This document shows positions 1-11,963 of a DNA stretch of 64,000 nucleotides, in pieces. The position numbers were made by a program, and so were the translations under genes. The notes beneath the pieces were generated by a model. That model was not told the origin of the DNA and ran no database searches. It saw only the letters and a list, made by a program, of their open reading frames with translations. Origin of the DNA: Ephydatia muelleri (taxonomy: Eukaryota; Porifera; Demospongiae; Spongillida; Spongillidae); the NCBI GenBank assembly GCA_013339895.1, contig JABACO010000001.1:9032020-9096019 (forward strand), in the 5' to 3' direction. Numbering within the stretch: the stretch's first letter is position 1; every line of letters begins with the position of its first letter.

Positions 1-269
1 ATCCTTTACTTCAACCATTCCTAAATAAAGTGATTACTGTAATTTAATTTGTAAAAGAATTTCCACTAAAACCATTCGAAACTGTTTCCAACACCATGTT
101 TCCTTTTTGAGCAGAAAGAAATAGCAAGGTCAACAATACCAAACAATGCTTTGTTACTTAAACAATTGTACAGATTCTCCCACGTCCTTGATTAACTATT
201 AAATAAGTGCTTATCTTTACATAACAATACTCATTAGCAATTATTAATAGGTGCAGTTGCAAATTCCAC

Positions 270-3200
270 CTAGCTGTCCAGCAAGGGCTCTCTCAAACTA
301 CTGATGCTGTCTGCAGTTACTCTCAGGGAACTACTAGGGCTGGAGCTTGGAGTATCAGAACTACTTGATGTCTGTGATGTAGCTGTCAGTAAGTCAGTCC
401 TTTTTTTGGAGGCATCATCTTGCTTTCCTTCCACAGGTAACAATAAGGTAGATGTATCATTTGAAGTGTTCTTGTTTCCATGGTGATATTTCTTGCTGCA
501 AAAAAAAAAGCCCACAAATAATCACTGGCTTCAGATCAGCTTCAGATCACAAGAAAAAGCCGTTAGAATTGATGCGGTTATTTTAGCATAGCCTTATACA
601 ACACTCACCTAAAACGGGAGCCAATTCTCCACATTGTGTAAACAACTGGGTATGCATATGGTAGCACTGAGAGGAATGTCTTCAAGCCCATTGGTACTGG
701 GCTTGTAAAGGGATCCAAGTAAGCAATGGTTACCATAACCAAGTTGAGCAAGATGAGTGCCTCAATTAAATTAATCTGCCATTTCTTGTAGGGCTTTGTG
801 AAAAGATGGACAATTAGGACAGCGAGAGCTAAGAAGCTCATTAGTGTCTGAAAAGGACAAAGTAAAAAGGTACAACATTTCTGTTAGTATTATTTCCATG
901 CAGGTGATGTACTTACTAGCACAAGTGTTGGGGTTTCAAAGACAACCAGGTAGGCCACAAATACAAAAGGAAGTCTTCTTCCAATGTCCCAACCTCCCCA
1001 CCACCGACATTTTGTACACAGACCCTCAGTAAGTACATCCACATATTGATAGAAATGCTGCAAAGCAAAAAAATTAAAAGTTTGAATTGATTTAGGAAGT
1101 GCACATTTCACAAAACCATTATACAGATCCTGGTCAATTATAAAACATTACAAACTTAACTACTGGTCTTTTGACGATGATATAACTGATAATAAATGGT
1201 ACTGGAACCACAAAAAACAAAACGAGCAAGATTCCAATGATGAAGAAGATTACAAATGGTATGTCATCACAGCGCTGTGTACCATCATATTGGAAGACCT
1301 ATGTGTTGAATGATTTTTTGAAACATCTACTCTTATAACGGTCATCTGAACTTACAAATCCATATTGGGTATTCTGACAGCTGATAAGTAGGAAACTAGC
1401 ATCTGCTATGTACTTGTACACAAACAGGGATAGGAATGTGATTCCTTTTAAGGCAGATCGATCACTGAAGAATTTGATACATCTCGCCCTGCAGATACAT
1501 TAGGATGCTCATGATCATGATCTTTTCAAGGTAAATCAATTAGACATTTACCAATCCTGTGTAAATTCAATGATCTGTATTTAAATAAACAAACTCTTAA
1601 TCTGTGGTATGAGTGCCATTGACAGAAAAATAAATGCACATCTTGTATTTTCACAAATTCATTTTCTACAGTTACCAAGTCTGCACAATTAGTACATGCA
1701 CATTGTACACAATTAATACATTTATATAAGTAAACCTACACACTTACGCTAGAACATATGTTGCAATACTTATCATGACCAGCAATGGAGAAATGTATCC
1801 AAATAATGCAACATAATATGCTTTGATTGAAGGGGACAAACACAACGGTATAGGCAGACTGAAGCCCAGCAAGTTCAAAAACACTCCAATGTCCTATTAT
1901 ATAGGATTACAGGTGTTATTCCCAACAGTTCAAACTGGATAGTAATGCACTAACTTGAATCTTATCATATGTGGACTGGGCAATAGAATACGGCCGATAG
2001 ACTAGGCCAATTACTTGTACATAGAAGACAAATCCCTTCATCTCATTTGGAAGTTCCACATTGAAGAGAAGGATGAAAAATGAGATGAAGACCACAAATA
2101 TACCTACAAAGCAATAACATAACCCAGATAAGAAGTATACCTTTGTCTCTAACAGCGTGCACATATAACCCAATACAACTGCATCACTACTCCAGAGAAC
2201 GTGTGGTACCCACTTGACTATCTAGATATCAGCACTGCAATACACATAGTTTTACATCGTGCCGGACTATTTATAATGATGCTTATAACTATTAATTTTA
2301 ATGCATGTGTTATAAAATAGAGATTGTTCAATTTTGAGGTCAACGGTAAACATGAGGCAACTGTCATGACTGGAATAGCACATTTGGCTTACATAGGAGA
2401 ACTAAAATAGTATCTCCTGCTGCACAGAATTCTACTTCTAGGCAATGCTGAAGGTCCATTGTTATGGCATATCCTGATGCACATGTTTTGCACAAACTTC
2501 CATTGCGACCAGCTTGACATCGACCCTCAGGCTGATCAAAATCAAATCTACACCCAGGAAGTTTTCCCAAGCGTGAACAGTTAACATATCCTTGGAACAC
2601 TCTTGCTGTTGTTAATGAACGATCAACATCTGAAAGACTCCCAAGTAATCCTTCCTATAAGTAATCAGGAAACAATGACATATGGCTATGAATAATGTAC
2701 ATTAGTTGAAATTATAATGGCCATGTACTGAGAGCATAATTACAACACTGAGCAAAGCAAAAATACTTACCCTAAGATAAACATAGCGATTTTCATTATC
2801 ACAATGTGCAATATCTGGGTTTGAGGTATCACAGACACACACATCATTCTTCTTCACATATCCAGGGTGACAATTATTGACACTGAAGGTGATGTTTGAC
2901 ATCAAGCCCTGGTTTTGATCATGAAATACATGTATGTGATTACTGATGCAGCAATTAAGACTCCTTCACAAGTTTTCACACGAGTTTGGAGGGGAACAGA
3001 ATGTCTACTGCCATTTATCTCAGATCATAATTGGTACTCATAATCATGTTGTTCTTGTGATGCTATCCTATTCATGTATCTCCCAACAGTGATATGTCAC
3101 GGCATCATTTGTGAAGAGGTCAATGGTAATAGAACCCATTAATCCTTTTTGAGTGTTTAAAACATACTAGTAACCCTTTACAAATTTGCTTTGCCAAGTA

Positions 3201-6200
3201 ATGGTCTCTTTTAAGTTCAAAAGCAACAGACCACTTTTTATTGAAAATATTTATTCTAGTCTATGTTTCTAAGAAATCCATTACAAAAATAAGACAGTAT
3301 TCTTATTACATCTTCTATACTATATTGGTGACCTTTATTCAAATTTGATATTTTGTTATTTTGTACACAATGCCGGTAGGCTAAATTTGGTCTTCACATT
3401 GCACAATTATATATTTTGATGCAAGATGAAAAATGTCCCCTGAAAGTTCTAGGCAAAGCAGAGAGTAAAATGCTTGCAATTAAATGTGTGCTAATTGAAA
3501 CTATGGTTATATAATTAGCTGTCAGACATTTGATCAGAAATCAAACATTAATTTGACACAGTCAACAAATATTGGAAAATGTCCTATTCAATATGATAGT
3601 GTACAGAGACCTGATGATGCTATTTTGCACATGTATAGCTAGCTGGTAATATGTTCACATTGGGGTAAGTTAGTACTTACCAGAGTTCTCAACAAAGTGA
3701 AGTTGAGTGTGAATGTGCCAACAAGACTGTCTGCCAATGGAAGCTTACTGAAAGGAGGCACTACATACAAGTAGGTACCACCATTCGCTGAGAAAGCATC
3801 AAGATTCTGTAGGCATGTTGTCAACATACATCTCGTCATGTCCACAAAGTGCATCAATGTGTGAACATTACTGAGTACAACCCAACGGATTATAATGAAA
3901 ATGAGAACAACTATTTACACTTTGATCCATCATGCATTTACATAATGCAGTGTGACTCACAGCAGCCTGCAGGCCTGGGGCCTCCACTGACCACACTGCT
4001 TCCTGGTAGTTACCAAACTGATCAATTGCATACAGGTCAATGGAAACAATTTCGCCTGGTTGAACAATCACACCACTCTCCTGGGATGCATATTGTGTGA
4101 TGCACATGTATGCTGCCATCATCATTAATTCACAATCGAATTGTTCTAAGGCACTCACTTCACCATCCACTGAGGCTATTATTAGTAGTGGGTCAGTTCC
4201 CAAATCTGTGTCCATGAATGAAGCATTCTCTACCTTAGCAAGAACATCATTTGATCTGTGAAAAATGTAGGCACAATAAATAATACACATTGATAATGTG
4301 CACATGTGTATAGATCTTACTCAAAGTAAAATGGATTTAATTTACTCAATTCCTGAGGCAATTTGAAAATAGTGCTGTTATTTAGAAGCAAGTTAGTAGA
4401 AGAGTAGTTGGATAGCCACGTGCAAAAGCGCATGTCCGAAGCATAAATTGCAGCCCCACTGAGCAAAGCTCTGTTCTTGATGAAGTTAATGCTTACATTC
4501 TATTTATAGTGTGGGGAGAGGAGAGAGGGGAAAATGTCACAAAGGTTGTGAAGAAAACAAAGAAAAAATAAAGGAACAGTTGGTTATTCAATTTACTCAT
4601 AATGTAGGCAAGGAACATTTTATGCAATGGCTTTCTGAGTCATTAAAATACAAACCTTCCACTCCTGAGGGGGAAAATCCTGCAATGAATCATTGCAGAG
4701 ACAATTGTACTGCATGAAGCAAGCCCTGTTAGTAACGTTGATGATGGAGTGAATTGGCGGAACCTCGACATAGATAGCAGCCCCTGAGTCTGCGACATAA
4801 TTTCCCTCGAGGTTTATCACAGTATTGGGGGTAACCACCAACTTCAAGGTGCAGTATTTGTGACATTGAAAGGTGCACAAAATGATGTACAGATAACTCA
4901 TATCAACTTGATGAACAAACATTATACACTTACCCTACACAAATCATACATGGCAATGCCTCCTCCGAATTTGGCAGTGTTGTTGATGAATTGGAGATCA
5001 CCTTCTGCCTGAAGTAGTGTGCTGATAAGGTTGATGCCTCCTCCAACATTTCGAACGAAGATGTTCTTACCACTCAAATATACAGGGAATCGAAATGCGG
5101 TCAAGGCACTGGTGTCACGCAAATCCTCAAGAGAGAGGTTGCTGTCAAATATGCTACACAATTTGGAATATAGAATGAACATGTGGTATATTGAATGCCC
5201 TACATTGATATACAATAAATAATAGGAGCAACATGTTCGTATTATCAATGTAATTAAAATAGTGTAAATAACCTTATACATTTTAGAATTTTTTCAAATG
5301 TCATTTTCTATCACTGAAATCACATGAAGCTATTGTCCAGTTTCACTTTTGCAGGACATGAAGCAAAGAATGGGCAATTGCATTTAAATGTAGACCTACA
5401 TGTATTATACCTAGTGTTCACGAGTGAAGACAAATCGACTATTATTTCCTATTAAAACTATTAATTAACTATTGCAATCCTATAGTAGTTGAAAATTGAA
5501 TCGTAAAAAGATTAAACAGTTAAAATCTAAATTGCATAATATAACAATGGTCTACTTCAAAAACGCTTCAAAAAGTTTAAATGTAATACATTCAGCAAAC
5601 TGACTGATTAGTACTGGTAAAAAAAAACCGTTTCAAACATTTGTCCTCATTTGCGAACACCATGTATCAGATGTATGCACTTTCCAATTAACCACTGTGA
5701 TGTCCGTCTCCCTGTGTACATGTCCGCTTCTTTTGTAATCAAATTAGGCTTGATCACTCAATAAGCTGCATTAACACATGACATTGTACGTACCAGTCTA
5801 CAAAGTACACAGGAAATCCTATTTGGTCGACACGAATTACAGAGAAGAGACCAACAGCCGTCCCCTCTCTAAAGGCAGAGTTGCCAATGAATTTACAGTT
5901 GTAGAAGGTTACAGTATCGGGGTACTGAGCGCTGTTGTAGTTGCTGTCGTACAAGGCAACACTGAATGCTCCACCTGCGGAATGTGGGTGGGAGACGTGG
6001 TACATGTAAAGGGACGAGTGTGTTTTAAAAAAGCAACAAAAAAAACGGCGTGATGCATCTTATGTATAATATAGTTACATGTACTACCATAATCAATATA
6101 ACTTACCGCTATTGCCTGAGTTGTTTGTGAATGTACAACCGTTGACCATGATGGAGTTGTTGTACGAGATGAAATACGAAGACACACTGACAGCACCTCC

Positions 6201-8617
6201 AGAAGCGGACTGGACTGTATTATTCACAAATATGTTGTTGGACATGACAATCGTGTTAGCGGAAGCATTATCTGACAGGGAAATGTATATGGCTCCTCCG
6301 TCAAGTTCGGCGCCGTTGGAAGAGAACACATTGTTCTCGATCACAATCGTACAGTTCCTGGTAGCCACTAGTTTTATGATCACGCCTCCTCCGTGACCCT
6401 TGGACTTGAAGATTACGGGTCTTGTGCTGTTGGGCAAGTTGGAACCCGCCTCGTTGTACGAAAAGGTGCAATTGGAAATAAGAATGTTTGTGGGAGCGGT
6501 ATTAGTGAAGAAGGTGAGCCCACCACTCGTGATGATGGTACTGTACAGACTCTTGAACGTGACCTCACTATCGTCATAGGTAGCGGGGGAAAGGTCATGG
6601 TTGTTAATGAACTGCGTGTTGAGTAGAGTGAGGCTTGAGGTGAAGCGCACCTGCAGCGGGGGACCTATATTGCCCCTGTTCCCCCAAAAAACTGAATATT
6701 AATCAGGGATCGACATACATTGCATGTATTCTAGGAAGGGTATAAACATAATTATCGGTTTGGCGTGTGCATAAACGTTTACGCCTAAAATCACGTGATA
6801 CTGGTTAAAACACGTATTGAGGAAAAAAAAAGTATTGAGATGGATGATCCACTGACTTGCTGCTTCTGTACTACGCTATATCTCTGTCCTTGCACAAGGA
6901 CTTATATAATATGACAGAGAAATATAGATCTGTGTTTAGATGGACATGTGAAATCATTGGTTCGCTGTTCAAAATGAGTATTCTGAATTAAAGTATCTCG
7001 GTGCACAGGAATGGTTACGTATAGATAGCATGTTATGCAGACTTCTTGAATCAACAACATACTTGTTGTTGAAATAACATACGTTTGGTTCTTTTAGATC
7101 CCATATATATCATGCGCTCTTCATTTCCTACACTGTAATGTCTATTTAATTACTGTGATATACTCCAGTCCAGATGATTCCTTGATGACATGGAACGTTC
7201 CACGAGATTTTGACCCTTGTAAATTTATATATAGGATCATTTCTCCGAAAAGGGACCTAACGCATACATTACCCAGTACGCGCAATAGAGAAATGCGCTG
7301 AAATGTATGGATAATTAAAAATTCAGAGCCATACAACTTATGACAGATACTCCGATTCTCGGTGCGTAAGAAGCAACGTGTAGAGGACATTTCAGACTTC
7401 TAGAATATTAAATAACCGTTAGGTCCCTTTATATATGAAATCGTTTTCGCGAAAATGGACCTAATGCATGATGGCCAACAGGTGCTGGCTTTTGTATAGT
7501 TACTATTTACAATACTTCAATCCACGCCATTTTCCTATGCGAAATAAATTTTGGTGCCGTGCACAAGCACGGCGCAGGTCCGATATCTTCAGGTGAAGCA
7601 TTAAAAATGCTTCAAATTCGGCGTGTATATACGTATAGAGGGGTCCTGTCACTTTTTTTTGTTCGAGGAAATGTGCAATTACTTTGCACAGCTGTATCTC
7701 TGTTGTGAAAATTAACGAACAGAAGCGACAGGACCTCTCCACGTACAGAATTTGAAGTGATTTGAACACTCCTACCTGACGATGTGGCGTGTTTGAACCC
7801 CGAGGGGTATAGAACCTTGTATGGCCGGCATCGAACCTTGGTACCGTGCTTGTGCAAAACACCAGACTATATTACCACATACTTAGCACATACTGTGGTA
7901 TAAAGCGTTGAAAAAAGTACATCGATAGCGCCGTACGTAAACCTTGCGGACGACATATAGCAATTTGAATTGGATGCTATATGTATAAATTTACAAGGGT
8001 CTTAATATCGCAGAACGTTCCATATGATTACATACATGTACATTCAATTACTGAACGGGTTACTTATAAGATATACAAAAATCGCCTCACCTGAAAACGC
8101 AATTGTCAAATAGAATGTTGCTGGAATGTGTGATGAACACATTGGAAGATGAAGCCCCGCAGTGCTCGAAGTTTAATCCACGAAACGTTACACCATTCGA
8201 ACTGTTTACGTACAAGTTGTCATACGTCCGGTTATTGGTCGGGTCATAGCCATAGTTGGAGAAAGTGGCGCAATGGACAGACGCCTCTCCAGTATGCTCC
8301 GCCACGAGAGATACGTTTATGCTGGAAAAAATACACAGCTCTTTATGGATGCTATGGATACCGTCAGCGAGATGAACCGTAACGTCTTGCAACGGGGAAG
8401 ACTGCATACAATCCTCGTAACCTGCATCTCCGTGCAAGGCGTACTGAATAGTTCTGCAGCTGACGTTGGATGAAGGCAACCAGTCATTAGAATACGGAGT
8501 GCAAAGGCTGTCGTTTCCGTTCGTTGAATCCACGTAGAGATGTCGAACATTCGCGTGAGCAAGAGAGAGCAGTGTACTAGTAACCCCGACCAATGCAATC
8601 CATATCGCTGCTGCCAT
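270..8617 (-). CDS. 17-exon beta-helix / cysteine-rich / multi-pass membrane protein
   Basis: Exons, in transcription order: 8617-8091, 6675-6107, 5974-5794, 5153-4934, 4841-4656, 4499-4321, 4255-3961, 3806-3681, 2908-2771, 2654-2393, 2103-1955, 1893-1748, 1488-1356, 1298-1161, 1057-917, 847-609, 495-270. All introns are GT-AG and all phases match; the sum is 3,855 nt, about 1,284 residues. The protein starts with a signal peptide (hydrophobic IWIALVGVTSTLLSLA). Pectin-lyase-like beta-helix sequence follows, with polymorphic-membrane-protein-type motifs (SGGAFSV, GGAIYI, SGAAIY, FGGGIA) and many N-glycosylation sites. Exon 10 has a cysteine module (GRCQAGRNGSLCKTC). Exons 11-16 encode about nine hydrophobic segments, and the last exon is Ser/Thr-rich and probably cytoplasmic. 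A surface receptor or adhesion role is inferred only; ligand and function are unknown. Large families of this layout are, as I recall, common in sponges. Intron 1 holds transposon copies. Confidence 0.85.
7191..8022. mobile_element. TIR element, GGAACGTTCC type, copy 1
   Basis: This element lies in intron 1 of the beta-helix gene. The left end (7191, TGGAACGTTCC, then a TTTTGACCCTTGTAAATTTATA-like stretch) is the inverted complement of the right end, which closes with GAACGTTCCA at 8022; the arms are about 40 bp. A diverged second copy lies at 42371-43111 in the same orientation. Similarity covers most of the interior, including a GACGATGTGG...TTTGAACCCC block. No transposase ORF is visible, so it is probably non-autonomous. 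A different inverted-repeat element sits inside it at 7233-7433. Confidence 0.65.
7233..7433. mobile_element. Small inverted-repeat element, AGGTCC type, copy 1 (nested)
   Basis: It starts AGGATCATTTCTCCGAAAAG, then GGACCTAACGCAT, and ends with the inverse (GTTAGGTCCCTTT). The interior matches two other copies at 13898-14140 and 41493-41743: CCAGTACGCGCAATAGA, GACAGATACTCC, TGTAGAGGACATTTCAGAC. It is non-coding and MITE-sized. A second forward end-like sequence (TTTTCGCGAAAATGGACCTA) follows at about 7443. The right end of this copy is degenerate. Confidence 0.65.
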
Positions 8618-8810
8618 GATGAGCCGTAACAGGGGCGGATCCAGGACAAAGTTTGGCAGATATTAATGACATTCAAAGACTTCAGTGCCCAGTTGACAGC
8701 TTCTCCGAAGGGAGGGGGCGGGGCCGGCTGGAGCCGCCTCTGCCGTTATAGAGTGGGGTTCTGACCAACGTATGTATACATGTACCTACAATAATTTATA
8801 ATTGTGCCTC

Positions 8811-9021
8811 TTAAGATACATATACTGACGTCAGTCCGTCATCGCAGCATGTAACAGAAAACAAATCGGGTTCGTCAGTTGCAGATTTCCAGTACATGTG
8901 TGCGTAAAGAGTCGCTCATTTCAGTCACCCATATTGTTTTCTGTTACATGCTGCGATGATGGACTGACGTCAGTACATGTATCTTAAGATACATGTATCT
9001 TAAGATACATGTATCTTAAGA
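8811..9021. repeat. Inverted repeat (about 52-bp arms) with 18-bp tandem tail
   Basis: Arms 8811-8862 and 8935-8987 are near-perfect reverse complements (core CTGACGTCAGTCC and CATGCTGCGATGA); the spacer is about 72 bp. The right arm runs into about three tandem units of TACATGTATCTTAAGA reaching about 9021. No ORF is present. This looks like a foldback or MITE upstream of the beta-helix gene, and it could also fall in that gene's promoter region. Confidence 0.7.
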
Positions 9022-9329
9022 GGGTGCATAACAAAAATATGAACCAATAAACAAAACATCAACAAAAAAACATAACACGATATATAGTTCGATCCCTTTG
9101 AGCTACAACGATCTCATATGTATTGTACGATTACGATTGTAACTCGCATATTATTATAGATGCCTCGCAATTTTTTCAAAAAAGTTTAGCTTGCATGCAT
9201 AAATATACATGTACGTGCAGGTACATGTACAAATCGACGCTATAAAATGTATGTTCTTATTTTACATACACTACAATTCTTATATTAAATCATACACATA
9301 GCTCATCATCACAAAACACAAGTTCAGCT

Positions 9330-9920
9330 CTTCAGTCTACGGAGGATGGCTCTGGCATTGGCTCTTATTAAACAAATGCTCAAGTTTGACAATTAGATGC
9401 CTGTGACTTTGGCAGTGAATTGTGTATCGCCAGCCTACCTATGACCTGCGCCAGAAAATTCGATGCTTCTCTACCCCAAGCCCCATAGGGCCACCCTAAT
9501 GCTAAGCATTTCTCATCATTGGCCTGGTGTTTCCTGCTCTCCGTTGCCTCAAGGACTGACCAACCATTGCTCCCGCTTCAGCTAAAGTTCAGTGAAGGAT
9601 TTAGCGGTGAGACAACAGATATGTCCAGGGCAACGGGCCTTCCATGGTTCCAATGCTGCACGAGAATATCAGCAGGTCGTGACTGTGAATGGTCGGGAAA
9701 GAGCCCAACACCAGCTTCAACTTAGATTAAAGCATGCGCACGGTGAAGGAAGTGCGCTAACATGTCCCTGAGAGCATTATGGCGTGAGATAACATCACCT
9801 CCACATTTGCATGTTAATGCATGGTGTCCAAGAGGGTCTTTGTGAAATTCGGAGTGGATGATAGTGGTGGTTTCAAAGGAAGGATACAGTAAATGGAAAA
9901 TGGCACAGACTTGCACACAA
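9330..9920 (-). pseudogene. Non-LTR retrotransposon C-terminal fragment
   Basis: Minus-strand translation gives a DPLGHHALTCKCGGD block followed by RHNALRD, a SRPADILV block and a GWPYGAWG block. These correspond in order to the C-terminal part of the element at 24800-27640 (DPLGHHALSCRRGGD, SRPADAL, GNWG). The reading frame carries in-frame stops, for example TAA just after ALI at about 9725, so it is dead. Only the end of the polyprotein remains and no target-site duplication was identified. Confidence 0.75.
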
Positions 9921-10379
9921 ACATTATAGGGTTGTCGGTTCTATAAACATGCTACATAGGAGTAATGTGTCACTTGTTTTCACACCAAACTCAATCCCAC
10001 CCAATACCCCTCCGAGTTCTCAAAGGAAATCATGTGTAATTTTTAGAGTAAGGGTCACAACCCTACACATGTTAGTACATACACTCACTCGGAACAAATG
10101 CAATTATTTGCTTCTACGTTTCAATCCTGATGGGATTGATTTACTGGCAACATTCGCCCTTGCTTCAGCAAGAGGGTGAGCTATAGCTAGCTCTGAGCCC
10201 CAAATTATGTAATGCAATCACGTCACGTGCCAAACTAAACAATAAACAAATAGCGAACTTGTTATAATAAATGTCTCTATCAGCCACAAATTTCAATGAG
10301 GACGAGACTGTGAGCCTACAGTGTTAGACCACATCCAATCATAGAACGACTAATCCAGGAAAAAGGTCCAGAGGCAAAA

Positions 10380-10650
10380 GGAAGGATGCCCCAATGAAGC
10401 AACATGATCACCTCATGCTGCCATCCCACTTGCTTTCTTCGAGCTTCTATGAGTTGGCAAATTTAAAGTGCAGGGCAAAGAGCACAATGACACCTTCCAG
10501 TTTTTCATCGAAGACTAACCTGTTTGGCAAAGGATTCACCATCTGCATTGCCGGGTTGCAAACAAATACCAACCTGCCCAGTTGCACCAATGGAGCAATA
10601 CATGCAGTCCTGCCATGCTCCCTCTGATTCCCCTTGTTTCATATTTAGAA
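10380..10650. repeat. Diverged dispersed repeat shared with 36820-37105
   Basis: The blocks ATGAAGCAACATGAT, ACCAACCTGCCCAG and GCAGTCCTGCCATGC occur in the same order here and near 36832-37080. Neither strand gives a protein I can name with confidence. It is probably an old transposon remnant. Confidence 0.5.
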
Positions 10651-10659
10651 TGGGACACC

Positions 10660-11960
10660 ACTCACAGACAAACTCCTAGGTCTACTTTCTGGTGTTAGTC
10701 ATCACATAATATTATTTACGAGAATTACTCCACCTGAAAGAGCACTCCAGAGGGGATGTACGAAGGGTCACAGCTTAGCTACAGTAGAATTGCCAGCAAA
10801 GAAACTCACAAGGGAGCAAGTTTTAACACCAGTCATATCTAGTGTGTACTAGTTTATACTAGTACATGTACATGCACTATGTATTGTGTATTGCATGTCT
10901 ACCTGCAGGATGTGTAGATATAGTCATGGAGACAACAGATGAGAACATACAAAGAAGCTTACTCAGTGCACCACAACCTTTCAATGATACTTGAATTGTA
11001 AATTGGTTAGAAGATGCGGTGAGAAGATATGGATTGGATCTGCGGTTCTCATGCTTTTCACAAAGAACAATGTATTTATCTTGCTTTAGTTGTATTTTAC
11101 ATGTAGGCGTAATTAGGCAATCAAAGACTAAAAAGTGGTTCAGTTGATCTTTATTTGTTGTGTTAAAGTAGTGGCAAAGATATTACAATTTGCCTTAGGA
11201 TTAAGAGACAGAAAAAACAATAGATTTGCATCAATTCCTGGGCCAGTTCTTTAATTTATTAAGATTCTAAATGAATTAATTCAGGAACTGGTATTAGTAT
11301 TCTATTAGATACAGTATTTCAGAACACTTTTAAGGAACGAGCAGAAACTCTACATTAATTTTGCATGCCTCCACAAGAAGAATTCAACCGGTTGTTGCAT
11401 GCAAGAATTACGTCCCTAGGCGTATCCGAATGACAATGTACTGCTCAGCACGTGAAAATGCAATTCTCAAACCTGACATATGGGCTTCCCAATTGCAATT
11501 GCAGATTTATCCGGCAGGATTATTAAAGTCAAAAACTCTAAGCGCTTATCAGATTGCAAATGCGATGAAAGCATTAGAAAGCGTTATAGAAAGCATCAGG
11601 GTTTATTTAATTATTTAATCACGCATGCAACAGTCAAGAGAAAAATACAACTTTAAAAAGGCACTATTTCAATTACACCTACACGGTGTAGTAGTTGAGG
11701 ACCTTATGGATCACAACCATCGCACGTCTCTCAATTTCGCACTATCTATTTCACGCTATAATACTATAATGGTCACTCATCCCCTCATGATCATGTTAAG
11801 TCCATAATAGTAAGGCAGGCAGGTCTACCGGTCTACCTCTCTCCTCTCTCTCACGAAATTACATAACAGATTGTTTAGGGACTATATAAATTGCAGTTGA
11901 CTCTGAAACACATGTGGGTAGACTGACAATAGTATTTTAGTTTAACCATTTGTAGGAAAT
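10660..11960. other. Gene-poor spacer
   Basis: AT-rich DNA with only short ORFs, at 11361-11618 and 11625-11807, that resemble nothing I know and lack splice or repeat support. It lies downstream of the 3' end of the ankyrin-kinase gene. Confidence 0.5.
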
Positions 11961-11963
11961 CTA

